DNA of 64,000 bases from Epiperipatus broadwayi (taxonomy: Eukaryota > Onychophora > Udeonychophora > Euonychophora > Peripatidae), in contig JAQFVV010000027.1 in assembly GCA_028023455.1 (NCBI GenBank), positions 8,617,845-8,681,844 of the forward strand, given 5' to 3'. Both the position numbers and the translations under genes were made by a program. This document shows positions 35,773 through 49,349 of the stretch, piece after piece. The first letter of the stretch is position 1, and each line of letters opens with the position of its first letter. The notes beneath the pieces were generated by a model. That model had not been told where the DNA came from, did no database searches, and saw only the letters and a list, made by a program, of their open reading frames with translations.

Positions 35773-38700
35773 TTTGATTTTAGACAGCTAAAATCTTTTA
35801 TGCAACTGACTCCTAGCAGGCTAAAGTTATTCTATATGTTTTCTAGGCAGTAAATATTAAATTTTCGCAAGTGTTAAAATGTGTAATAAAGAAAAAGGTA
35901 ATAAAGTGAATAATATATTTTTCACACTCTCATTCCAAGATACTTAAGATTAGTCTATATAAGACAGCCTTAGATGAGTTTCCCCACATTCAACAAAAAC
36001 AACATTGATTTAATAAAAAAAAAAAAGTAAATAAATTTGAATATTGGAAGTTAAGAGACAAAGAAAAATCTAAAACAGAAATGACTGTGAACATTGTATT
36101 TAATATAAAAGTACAGCACTTGTGTAAAATCTCTTAGTCAATTACATTAATTACAACACTTATTATTTCAATCATTTCCCAATCATAACTTTTATATTTT
36201 AATTAAAAAATATATTTAATCTTATTAAGAACATACTGTATAACTATATACAAATTTTCTACAAATTCAATCATAGTGTGCTATTATAAAATAATGTAAT
36301 TTTATTCAATAACAGTAGTAATTAAACATTAATACAATTCCCATGAATATTTGACTCTCTTTTATCAATTCAATCTACCTATTTTATTTATTTATCTTAC
36401 AAAAAGTTTTTTTTTTTTTTTGTTTACTTAAAACATAAAATACATTTTTTCTACTTTGCCCAATTTCTTCCAAGTTTCAGAAATCATATTTGATGTTTAT
36501 TATATGATATATATGTATCACTTTATTAATAGTGTTCTTTATAATTAAGAGCAAACTTATTTAATAATCGGCCAAGTGGAGATCATTTTTTTCCACATGA
36601 ACAATGAAAAATATATTTTAAACCAGATCAATATAAATGACTCCATAATGGCCAAATTTATACCATGAAAAACATCTCATTAAAAATAGTGCCAATCTAA
36701 TTTTCCATTCATTGGCAGAAAAAGCTGCAAATAAATTATTTGCAGGTTCCTGATTATACTATCAAGAATAGCTGATCTCAGAAAACTGGGATTTGTCTAA
36801 ACCAATATATTGTTTACCAGCAAACAGTTATGGTAATAAAATAAAAATAATGCATTTACATCTTTCCCTGTGAAATTCTTATTTTTGCAAATAAATCATC
36901 ATCATTATGCCATTCACAAATGAATATGGTTATTCCAACTCTAAGAGAAAAGGTAAAACGATAATAATAAAGGTAATACTATATTAGAGAGGAATTTTGT
37001 GATTATTATCAAACCAATCTGTGAAACACAAAAACAGCCATACATAAAACATACAAGTTCCCTCTTCTGTTTTGGAAAGCTTCTTTTAATTTTTGTAGAA
37101 AAGTTGCCTTTCTGAAATACTTATAATACCATGTCTAATTGTAGCTCTCCAATGAATTCTATTCTTGTCCCTACCTTCACAATAAATGACGAAGAAATCA
37201 CATAAAACCAATCAAGTTAATCTAATATTCCTGATGATATAAGCTCTACTTTTATAAGCCATCAACTAGCAAACAAGATACGCCTGACCTGTCTCATCAA
37301 GTATAAATTTAATATAATTTTTGTTCATTTGAGGAACTAGAGGCTTAAAAATATGCATAGCAGAAATAATAGCCTGACTTTATTGTGACTGTCATCAACT
37401 TTTTGATATTCTATCTTGAAAATAACTTGAATCATATGCATGCGTATGCCATAATATAAACATTTCAGAAGGAAGGTGCTGATTTCCATTCATATTAAAA
37501 TATTTTACCAGAAAGAATAATGCATTAAAAATGGAATATATATATATTGTATAGTAGTGATATGTTATATTTTTGTAAACATATTTCGCTTTCAGATAAA
37601 TGAAAAAATGAAATTATGGTGAACAAACAGTGAAAATAAGTTTAAAATCACACAAAACTTTCTTGTTTAACATTTCACTTTAAACTCCATAGATGAAGCA
37701 CTTCAAATATGACAGACCAAGAATATCTCCTGTTGGTTTTTAAAATAATATCTTAGTTTGTCAAAAAATAAATTGGTGCCAATAGTTTTTTTTTGGTTCT
37801 TCTCTATGACTTTCTCCTACTATTTTCTACCCCCTTCACTTTAGTTCTTTTGTCATTTATGTTACTATGAAATCCAGTTGTCATGACATTTACAATCTCA
37901 GTGAATTGTGATAATGTGTGATTAATTATTGCAAAACCATTCTAATTTCCCATCTTTTTTTCTACAAAAGCCCCTGGAAATGAAAAAGTAATGGATACGT
38001 TTAGCCAAATGATTAGTCCATAGTAGCAAACTTGCATTATGTAGTATAATCAACATGAGATACTTTAGAATTAGATTTGAGACAGCAATTTTATCTCAGC
38101 AAATGACTATTGTTTGTGCAGCCTGGATTTGCGAAACATGATCTAAAAAAAAAAAGCCTGCCCTACACAATCAAAGTAGATACCATGTGTGACAAATTGT
38201 TCAAGAAGTACAAATAGTTGTAGAACCAGTAATAGGAGTGGAGATTTTTTTTTTGCAAATATTTTTACTTGAAATGAACTCACTTTACTAGTTGTGAACT
38301 CTTAAAGAGTTTAACAGAGGGCGGTGTTACTAGTCCCCCAGAGAAAATTTAATGAAACTAATAGACGGTTATAATTTTTTTTTGGAAAAAAAAAGATCAT
38401 ATAGTAAAAAGGGATTGCATGGTAAGGAATTAGGTGTGAAGTGAACTTAGCATTTTCTATTATTAGACTTCCTATATGTGAAAAGCTAATGATGTAAAAA
38501 TTATTTGCATAAGAACATTAGTGCTAGTATTTCAACATGAAATTCAGAAATTTCAAAAGTAAAAACAGCTTTTCTATTTATTTTATGGATAGTGCTATTA
38601 CACCAATATCTTTAAAAGATTGCATTTGTCCTCTTGCAAATGTTAATAGGAACAGTAAACCATGGCTTCAAATTGTATAAATATGATTTATTGTTATTGA

Positions 38701-40765
38701 ATTTTAAATAGTACATGGACTGACCATTATAAACAAATTCCTTAGGCAGAAAAAAAAATCATTATAAAAAAATTGATGGCATCTAGGTTTAAAAAAAATA
38801 AGACATTTTACTAAGTACATTATAGTTAAGAATCACTACTGTTAGATAGATCTTAGATAAATATATATCAAGGTTAAAATGATAGATGCATTATTTTCAA
38901 TGCAATCCTGATGCATAGAAAATTTGCTATTTGTTCTTTAGAAGCAACTGCTACTCATGCCAAATGACAATTTGGATTAGCTTAAGGAGAATGTGCATTG
39001 AGGATTCTGACTGGTTCTCTGATAATAATTCTTTTATTACTGACTTGAACAAAATAAAAAAATTGCATTCTCAGCTCAGTGGAATAATAAATTATAGAAG
39101 TTTCATAAATAATATAAAGACCAAGAACAACAACTGATAAGATGTAGTAAGTAGGTACAGACATTCATCAATTTGAAAAATATAATTTTATTAAATACAT
39201 AAATGATCCACTTTCATGCAATATTAATTTTAATATATTAAACAAGCAAAGAAAGTATTTTGACTACCTCACAAATGTAAAAAATATCAAAGTGATGACT
39301 TTTAATAATTTATCCATCCTATCTACTCATTTTTAGATAAAGATATCTTCAATCATAATGACATAAGCTGCAAATACTAATAAGTTTTAAAAAAAGGCTG
39401 TGATATGTTATCTTCAATACAATTTTTAAAAATATATGAACCATAAATTTTTACTGTGCCCATTTATAAAAATAACGAGGATAGAATATATTCACATCAG
39501 AAGTACATTAACTAATTCAGTGTTATGGTATATTCTATTTATAAAATACTTGTGTATATATATTTTTTTCTACTAAAATTTTACAATTTTTATTAATTTG
39601 AAGATCTAGAGCTACTGCATATTTAATATAGTGGTAACATATCTCTTTGACACTATATACAATAATAATTGCAAAAGCAGTTGTAATTCATTTAAGAACA
39701 GAGGTCTGAGTTTCAATCTGCTGTTATTATAATAAGAATATATATACAACAAACAATTTTCAATATATTTTTAGATTGTTTATACACTTTACTTACAAAT
39801 TTATTACAATTACTCACATCAGAAGTATTTTATTTAGTACTGTATTATGATATTTTTCTTTTAGAAACATTTAACAATTAATTTATCACAGACAGTTTAC
39901 AATTGATTTTATTACTTCAAGAAAACAAAAGATTTATTGCTACATGTTAAAATGATCTTTCTATTACTAAAACTTTTTTAAAAATTATTTATTGTCAAAC
40001 ACAGAGAAAATAAAATTGTTTTGCTAATCAAATGTGCAATCTCCAACTTTTTCTAACAATTTAACAACACTAATTTTCAACAACAATTTATACCATTTCA
40101 TTGCAAACACGACACAAACAACATTTGCATATGATATATCATTTAATCACTATTTAATAAGTTTTTCAATGGTGGTAGACTTAAAAAATACACTGTTGAC
40201 AAATTTATAATTAAATTACATTAATCTTATATTTGAGTATCATTTTCAAAAAGGTTAGTAGATAGTCTATTTAAGTAAATATTCCTTATTGTTTGTTTAT
40301 GTATGTACATATTGTTATTTATAAGTTTAAAAAAAAATACATGCAAATCTCAACTTACATAAATAGTCTCTTCCATAATTTTTTCTGCAATCTGATTTAG
40401 ATATAAGTTTTAAAAAAAAAAATCTCTGTAACTGTTACTTGTTAAATTATTTTTTTGGGGAATGCTCTTGTTTACAGACCATTATAATTGAAAATATTTT
40501 TATGAAGTATATACATATTATTTTTAAATAAAAAATTGTATTATTTGAAAGATCATATTTGTAATACATTCAAAGTATTCAATGAATGCCCTATAATTAA
40601 CAATTTTATCGCTACTAAAATTCATTCTATAGCTAAAGAAGTAAAAAAATATATATTTTTTTCTGATATTAATAAGATGATTATGAAATGTTGTATCCAC
40701 AGCTCCACTCATTATTTCTTTTTTCTTTTAGTGGTAGACAAAAAATTAGTTAGTTTGCCACCAAT

Positions 40766-40778
40766 CCCCCCCCCCCCC
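40766..40778. repeat. poly(C) tract, 13 nt
   Basis: Thirteen C in a row within AT-rich intron sequence. Confidence 0.9.
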
Positions 40779-41504
40779 ATATTTTTCACAATAATTCAAC
40801 TCAGAATGGTACAACATTTTAACATGCCTTGAAGTTTTGATACATGTATATGGAATATTATGCATATATAACTTAGGTATAATTAAAGAGCATTTATTTT
40901 GTATACACATACATATTATTTTCGCTCGTAAATATTCTCTATAATTACTCTAGAAAATAAAAAGAAGAGTGCTACAATAGACAATTTAAATTAAACAACA
41001 TTTGTATGTAAATCAGAACATTGACATAAATCGCACAATGATGGGGGGTATAACTCATATAGTAACAAGAAACATAAATGTTAATAAAGAAGAAAAAGAA
41101 GCACTCTTATCGTACAGATTTCCTGAAAAAATTGTAAATAAATAGAAGTTTACTAAAGCACACTTGAGGACTTAATAGCGGCTGTGATGATGAAGTTAAA
41201 GTATAAATTGTATGCGCTAAGAAAGTGTGTAAATGAGGAACTGTAAAAGATTATTTTAATATGGAAATAGTTATTGTCCATTGAAGACTTTTAATTGTTA
41301 AAGCAATTTATATATTAAAAGAATTATAAATACTTTTCCTGATACTAGTACAAATGCTAAAGATTACTAGGTATAAAACTGTATGCAAATTTGATTTATT
41401 CCTAGAAATAAAATATTTATTTCCATTTATGGATAAATTGTAGTTATATAATCGGCAAGTTTATTCTTATGGTCTTATGTTATTGCTATTAGTGTTGATA
41501 AATA

Positions 41505-41795
41505 TTATTATATATCTAAATATACTGGTTTTTTTTATTGCTACCTGACTGGTCTTATTATATATCTAAATATAGATGAAAATACACAGGCTTATATATA
41601 CCTGTGTCTATACATGTAATAGACAGGGTATGAGCACAGACCTTCACATGACCCACCACTCTCCACACTATCTCATAACACTGATACACCTGAACACACA
41701 TATGTCGAAAAGATAAATAATCACCAATATACGTATTTCATGCTAAACCAGCAATCATCAGTTGGTCCAGTTTTTTTATTGCTACCTGACTGGTC
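41505..41795. repeat. interspersed short duplication set
   Basis: TTATTATATATCTAAATATA occurs at 41505-41524 and again at 41555-41574, flanking a 30-nt piece (CTGGTTTTTTTTATTGCTAC, then CTGACTGGTC). Nearly the same piece occurs alone at 41767-41795. This is either a 50-nt tandem unit present about 1.4 times or a short insertion with a 20-nt duplication of its target. Confidence 0.8.
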
Positions 41796-43483
41796 ATGGT
41801 GACTTTCAGGACATAGTAGTATATATATTAAATAAAAATGAAAAAAAATATTTATTAAAGTTTTTCTTTAAGTCTAAGATGTAATTTACCATATGTAGGT
41901 CAAGATAACATTTATAACCTGTGTAGCTTAATGCCAAACCCAAGAACACAAAGTGCATAGAATGTGACTAATTACTTGTGTTGCTCACATTTCACATCAG
42001 ACCCTTCAATTATATATATAGATATTTTTATGTAAGCATATATTTTCTTATAATGGTTTTATGCAAATAGAAAAGTGTCTGTAAAAATATTTTGGGAACT
42101 AATTATCACATAGGCTAAAGAAAAAATGAAACGTACAAGCATTTTATTTTTGGATATTTTATTATTGTGAAATCCCACAGGTAAATATTATTATATGTAT
42201 TTATTGATAATTATATGAGAAATATATTAAGCTGCTAGTAAATGTCTATTTTATAACTTAGTAAAAAAAAAAAAGTTTAGAATTTAATGATTCAACATAA
42301 AGTGTTTATATATATTTTTAAAATAATCATATTTTCTTAGCTTTAATACAATTCTGTCTTGAATCATTAAAAATTTATCAGGGTTAATTTAAAATTAATT
42401 AAAATGTTTAACTATTCCCTTACAATTTTATAATAAATGTTTACATTTCAAATAGTCAATTATTTTTCAATGACTCAGCTAATTAGGAGTGAAGAAACTT
42501 TGAAAAAGTACTATTACATATATATATATAATTATCATGTAAAATAAACAATAATGTCTAAATTTGTTATGCTTATTTTAATTTGATGTTAAAAAAATAT
42601 TTTTATATTTTCCATTATGATTAATGCTTAATGCACACAGAAGGGAACTGTATGATTTCTATAAAATTCAATCTATGAGAAAAATAACAAAACAGATTAC
42701 TACTTATATAAGTAGAAGGCTACCTTATAAAAAAAAAAAAAAATGTATCTAAGAATCAGAGCAGTGCACCTACATGACCTAAGTTTTCTGGGAAATTAAA
42801 AAAAATAAAATATGGTATCACCGACTTAAATGTAATTTTTTTTTTTTGCCAAAATTCTGTAATTTAAAGTCTCTATAATGACTATCGTGTGCAAAGGCCA
42901 AGGCATAAATTTTTCAGATGGCCCTACAATGATTATCATGTTCAAAGTAATTCAAATGTCAACGTATTAGTTGTATGATGCTTAAATATTTCACAAAATT
43001 CTGGTCATGTTAATGTGAAATCAGCATAAGTGAAGAATGGTTCTCTTCATTAGTCATTTTGTCTATTGAATCAAAATTTGCAAAAAAAATTAAATTATGA
43101 CTGTTATTAATGAATTCGCTATAAAACATTCAATATAATATATATATATTTGCATTATATGTATTTTATTTTCTCAAACATTGATTGACAATTTTGCACA
43201 AAATTATATTTATAATTTATAAATAATTATTTATACCTTATAAATACCAATTTGTGCAATTTTATTGAATCAATATTTGAATAACAAAATAAAATACATA
43301 TAATACAAAAAAATATATTTTATTTTCTTGAATGTTTTTTTTTTTTTTTTAGCAAAGAGAATCGTTCTTTGAGTTGATTCACACTAGTTGTAAAGCAATA
43401 AATATATATCTGCAAATAATATATTTTTAATATATCTAAATATTCTTTATCATGTTTAAAAGACTGCCCTCCCTCATTCTTAC

Positions 43484-43525
43484 ATGAAAACATTGCTCGA
43501 GGCCCCGCTTTTTCTCAGGCCAGCT
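43484..43525 (-). other. exon-like 42-nt block in the TLK intron (possible cassette or poison exon)
   Basis: On the minus strand, AGCTGGCCTGAGAAAAAGCG begins a 42-nt segment preceded by TTCTTATCAG and followed by GTAAGA. Its G+C is about 60 percent inside an extremely AT-rich intron. Spliced after the phase-1 TLK exon 44853-44925 it would read G-AG CTG GCC TGA, an in-frame stop after three codons, so inclusion would truncate the protein. In the other two phases it is open. No product is recognised. It may be a regulated poison exon, an exon of another transcript, or chance. Confidence 0.35.
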
Positions 43526-44852
43526 CTGATAAGAATATTAATCATAAATAATCAACAAAATATTATTTACACATTGCATTCATATATCAAGTTTAGAAAT
43601 TATCAATAACCAAGATAAATACTGCCTTAACACTTCACCATACAGATTGCTAACAAACTGGGATTCCGAAACAATAGCAATAAAAATTAACCCCATAAAT
43701 ACTTGGACAATAAGGACTTTAAAGTAATACATTAAAGTGGAAGCAATTAAGTATTTAAAAAGTTTGATTAATAAATTGATAAATAGAAAAAATATAAGAA
43801 AAGTAAAAACAGAATGAATAAAAATAAAAAGAATAATAATGATAAATCAAAAATTTACATAAGTTTTAAAATCAACAAAAATATTTATAATACAATTAAT
43901 AAAATAGAGATAAAACCAGTATGTAAAAAGATGAATTGCAGACAATTATTAAATAAAAATAAAATTCATAAGATAATAATATGAATGGAGTATAAAACAG
44001 AATGTACACAATCTAAAAAAATATATACATTGGAACAACAAAGAATAAATTAAAAATGAGAATGAAATACTTGAATGATAAAAATTCCAGTTTATACACA
44101 AAGAAATTATAGGAAATTATCAATGAAGATTAAAGATAATTTATCTATATAAAAACAATTTTAAAATAAATGTAATTCACAAAGAGGGGTGGTGGGTGGG
44201 AGGATAGTGATAAAAAATAGTCAATTTACCATTAAAGAAAAAATTTAAATAAATAGAGACAGAGGTGAAGAAAAAAAATTGTTGGTTCCTGATGATTTTA
44301 AAATTTTAATTGTAAGGTTATAGTTTTAATGCTTTCTTTTTTATAAATGTAATGAAAACTAAGTATGTACAGTAAAAAATAGTAAATTCATATATAGGAT
44401 GATTATTTAAAAAAAATATATCAAATTGATTATTGCCATTTTAATTAAATGGCCCTTGACAATGATTAGAAAAATGGCAAAAATATTAGGTGAAATTTGT
44501 ATAAATAGTTTTGACTTGCATGCTTTAAACAAGTTTTAAAAAAATAAAACTGAAATATTGGAATAAATAACAAACACATTGTGAATGAAAATTTGGGGGA
44601 AAAAAAAAGAAAGAAAGAAAACTTATGTAGATGGTAAAGATATAATTGAACAGCAGTTATACATGAATACAATTGCAATAATGGTCAACAATGAAAAAAA
44701 TTAGTGAGAATGAGGCATAATACATTATATTTAAAAGCAATAGAAACTAAGATAGCAAAAGGACTTAAGTGTGCTTTCTGTGCAAAATCCATCATAATCA
44801 ACATCTTATAAAAAATATTTATAAAGTTTTCTATTTCCAATGAAATCTTTAC

Positions 44853-44925
44853 CTGCTCCTGTTAATGAATCATCTTTCCGTTTCCTTTTTCTTTCTGTAC
44901 CAGGTGTCCTATTTTTTTCAGGAGA
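44853..44925 (-). CDS. Tlk: Tousled-like kinase, internal exon with basic nuclear-localisation stretch
   Basis: A 73-nt exon on the minus strand, with acceptor TTTTTTTTTTAG and donor GTAAAG. It starts in phase 0 and ends in phase 1. It encodes SPEKNRTPGTERKRKRKDDS then LTGA plus one base. In TLK1/TLK2 the N-terminal region has a T-P-E-K-K start followed by R-K-R-K-type basic residues and a short linker to the K-I-S-D-Y-F motif; the order and spacing here are the same when joined to 28798-28850. The R-K-R-K-R-K run is a plausible nuclear localisation signal, in keeping with a nuclear kinase acting on chromatin assembly. The upstream exons with the initiator Met were not recognised. Confidence 0.75.
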
Positions 44926-47900
44926 CTAAAAAAAAAAAATATACATATAAATAAATTTGTAGAAACAAAATAAAATATGTTATTTTAATACAGTGATCTA
45001 CCTTAGTGTTCTGTTGATAACAGATACAGAACTTTTAATATAAAAAAAAGAACTTCCATTGGAGAGGCCTATGAATAAATGACCTTTATAAATGTTTAAG
45101 ATTCTGAAAAGACTTGAAAAAAGTTTTAAAAGATTACTCTATTCATCATTCATGTAGTATTGCTCCCTTTTTAATTCAATATTTCATTGCTTTTTTGGTT
45201 TTAGACATTATAAAGAAAGTTAAAAATAAAGTCTCAACTCTATAAAATTTCTCAGATGAAAATTTCTCAAAATTTTAGAAGAATGAAATAAATAAGGATT
45301 ACAATACATTTAGTTAATAATTTGTAATTTTCTATTTTCAAACTAGCATAAATTTTTTTAGAACCGAGGGAGATCAATCCCAGGTAAAAGAAACATGAAA
45401 CTGTCTGAAACAACATACATGAAAATTCAAACAAAATTTTGTTTTAAAAAAAGAAGTATATCTATATCAATTATAGATTGTGGAAATATTGTCAAACCAA
45501 ACAAAAAAATAATCATTTATTTATTTATTTCAAAAATATTTTGCTATAGTTACAGCAGGACTATGAGAAATTAGTTTCTAATATTTACCATTTCAATTTT
45601 CTTTTACATTGTATTCAAAGAATTTTAACAGATATGCAAATATAAATCATTCCAAGCAATTTATCAAACTGCTACAATGAATTATCATTTATAGAGTTGA
45701 ACAAATTTTAAAGTCATGCTGTCAACTTGGATGATCAAACCCAGTCACTCGAACAAATTTTAAAGTCATGCTATCAACTTGGATGATCAAACCGCAGTCA
45801 CTCATTTAGATAGAAGATAAATATTTGCATAGCAGAATAAATAAATGTATGAAAAACATTACTATTCAAAAGTTCATATGTAAAGATAAAATACCCTTAA
45901 TGATGAGCATAAAATTTAATGCTAACGATTCTTGATGTCAATCAGATCACATATTCTAATTAATAGATACATTAAAATACCTCCCACCAAAGCACCTAAA
46001 TTGAAACCACTTTTCTAGTGGTCAGCTTAAGGATTATCTTAAATTCAGTAGTATTGCTTACAATAAAAATATCTAGGATATTTTAAAGAGTGCCACATCA
46101 ATTAAATATTATTGATATTGATGAGAACGATTGTTAACTATAATCCTCATTTGATTCTGAATATTCCAGTCAATAGATATAAGTATAGAGAGTTGGGTAA
46201 TAATCAATAATCTTAAATGAGTTATAGGAATGAGACAAACATACAATGAAATTGATAACTCCTGCATATGGCTAAATACTTATATAGAAGAGATTTTAGC
46301 AAATTATTTTCTATCCAAAAATTAACTAACACTTATCACTCATAATGACAACAATATTTATAAAATGTATAATTACATAGTTCAACGATAAGAAGTACAT
46401 TCATGTTGTAGTCACAAAATGAATGATAACTACTACTCCATAATTATTATAAGATTTCTTAAACAAATATTTACACAATTTTATATATCTAAATAAGCGC
46501 AAAATAACTTATGTTTCATAAATAAAAATATGAAGAATTCCATAAATGACTTTCTGGAAATTGAATTACGTATCAAATATAAATATTTTTACTAAGAATT
46601 TTATGACTGCTTAACAGCTGACTGTACAACTCAGACAATATCTGTCGAATACTCACTTCTTCGTTATGAAATCATGCATTTTTATTTTGCAAATATAGCC
46701 ATCTTCAAATTCTTGAAGCTGGCAGTTTATAATCAAATCACCAACATGCCCCATTAGAATTATGGTTGACTGATTCTTGAATAGAGGCAAAAATTACAGA
46801 AGTAGACTCTGAGATTTTGAAACATGGAATGTACACAATAGGCACTTAGTACATTAAACTGGTTTTCATGTAATAATTATAAAAATTGTCTATCACAGCT
46901 GAGATAATGGTAGTGCTGAAAAATACAGTTATTTTACATGGTTTAGAAGTATTGTTAGTTCAAGCATGATGTGATGAAGTTATTTGGACTTATAACTATC
47001 TTCTGCTAGTCGACGTTGAACTCAATAAATTCCTGTTCTAGAATCTCCCATCCTTTTTTTAGGATTTCTTTTTAAATATATGAAGGTAACTTATTCTTTT
47101 TCCATGCATGCTCAGCAAAGGTGTTCCCAAAACTCAAAAGCCTACACACTTGTTTTTCAATGCATTTTAATGACCAAATATTTTTATATTCCATACTTAA
47201 CTTGCTTCTCAATTCACCTTACCCAATATCCATTAAGATTAATTAGTTATTTTCAAATTGGCATTTTCATTTTTCTTTTTACTTAATTATACTTAAATAA
47301 AATTTTATAAATAATTTAATATTTTTTTATAATTTTATTAAGAAAATTTTGGGCAGCATTTTCTAAACTTGTCTTAACTTTTTTCATTTCATAATCTTAT
47401 ATCCAATTTTTATACATTTAGATTTGCCTTTTTTTCATACAGAAAAACATAAAATTTGCAATCCCAACATGTCATCAATGACAGCAGTCTATTTAGGGTC
47501 AACAAACATCATAGCTCTATATTCTGACTTTATCTTATATAGATACATGGTTTTATTACAGAAAATTAAAAACACGACATGTTTTTGTCAACCTGAATTA
47601 TATTACTAAACTTCTCTGACTATTCTTTCTAATTTCAATTTTAAAATTACTGACTGAAAATGCTAAAGATATTTACAATAATGTGCAAACTAATTCCACT
47701 TTTACAAATTATAAAAATATCAGTAGCACTGCTATAATTCTATTATATTAGTATCTGAACTTGAGTTTTAGGGATATATATATATGTGAAGATACTAAAA
47801 TAAAAATATGTTAAGGGCAATAAATATTCAATTTTCGCAACTATTGTTTAAAGACTGATCATATTAAGGAGATATGAAGAATGCAGACTGATGATTTTAA

Positions 47901-49340
47901 TTACACCAAATGAACATCAATGGAATAATGTAACTGAATAATTGCTCAAAATCATATAATGTTCAAGAACCTTTAGTTCTTGAATCTTCACTCTACAACT
48001 GCACTGAATTATCCTAGAGTAAATTGAATCCATATCACACAAAAATAAAATATATTTATCATAAAATTAAGACACTCCCACCCCCAAACTGAGATTATAT
48101 AATTTAAAAAAAATTCACACACACACAGAAAATAAAATTCAAATTGGTTTCTGGCTTTTGCCTTCATCAACGAAAGATTCAAAGCAAACACATAATTGTA
48201 AGAGTTTCAGTTTTGAATCTTAGTATTCATTGTTAAATGCAAAAGACAAACTTTTTTGAATATAAGAATTTTATGGTACTATATCATCTAGTACGCAATG
48301 ATTATTCAAGCTTGCAGTAGATGGCTTTAAAGTAGGGTCAAAATAACTGTTCTTGGAAATATGTAATGTTATGAGGCTAAATCAAAAAATTATCTGCAAT
48401 CTAGTTATATTAAAATCTCTTCATAACCATATTAGAGATAAGCTTTATTTTGCAAAATAAGCAAAATATGTCTAATGCACTTTCAATTATTTAATCCTAC
48501 TAGTCATAATCATGGTATTTATTAAAAAAATGAAACTCAATAGATAATTTGCATATTTGAATGGCAAGTAAGTTATTTATATTGGAAATTTTTTTGAAAG
48601 AAAGATGTAGGAATCCTTTTTGTCAATTGCGTGTTTTTCTCTGACAATGTGCTAAGCCTCTTTCACCTTCCATATTGATGGATGAATAAAAGTGTATTAA
48701 AAAAAGCAACAAAAATATGTGTCAAAAGCTTTTTCAAAAAGTTGATTAAAATAAATTCTACAGACAGATTACGGATAATTTTTGACCCTCACATAATGTA
48801 AGAGCATTAAATGGAACTTAAAGACTACTGCTCAAAAAATTAAATCAATTACTTAAAATGTTTGATTTTGAACAAATTTTATATGGCAAGTGTAAAAAAA
48901 GTTATTTCTATGTTTGGTTCACAAAATTGCAGCTTGTTTAAATGTAATCAACAAAATAACAAATTTTTATAAGTATTTCTATATATTTTGATTTAAAAAG
49001 ATGCATCAAATAAATATTAAATGAACAAAAATTGAATTAAAAAAGAAAATCAAACACACAATGTACTACTATTACTTCCATTTGCTTAATAATGAAACAA
49101 TTTTGCAATGTGTACGAAGCAGAATATTCATAATAGAAATTGCACCTTTTTTGTAAGCTGTTTCAGAAATTAAACATACAAATGACAACATCACAGATCA
49201 TTTTGAATAAAATAGAATTGTAATTCTATCATAAGTGTTTTACCCATGTATAAAGAAAATATTATTTTATTTTATATATAACTGAGCAGGCTTTCGATCT
49301 AGTCGGTCAAATTCATAGCATTCAAACTCAGCGGTTAACA
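44926..49340. other. AT-rich DNA upstream of the last recognised TLK exon
   Basis: Probably further TLK intron. Apart from the 52-nt tandem duplication at 45699-45803, I see no splice-bordered coding block, RNA gene or transposon end. Confidence 0.35.
45699..45803. repeat. 52/53-nt tandem duplication
   Basis: GAACAAATTTTAAAGTCATG, continuing to CAGTCACTC, is present twice back to back (45699-45750 and 45751-45803). There is one substitution in the middle (CTGTC/CTATC) and CCC in copy 1 against CCGC in copy 2. The near identity suggests a recent duplication. Confidence 0.95.
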
Positions 49341-49349
49341 TTTAATACA

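Larger units (their letters stand above)
28851..44852 (-). other. TLK intron, about 16.0 kb
   Basis: Intron between exons 44853-44925 and 28798-28850, phase 1, with GT and AG borders in the minus orientation. It holds a SINE tail, a 624-bp MITE, two Penelope-like relics, short duplications and a 42-nt exon-like block, listed separately. In 29960-30780, 31410-32080, 35775-41500 and 41800-43480 I found only AT-rich DNA, homopolymers and simple repeats. Confidence 0.65.
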
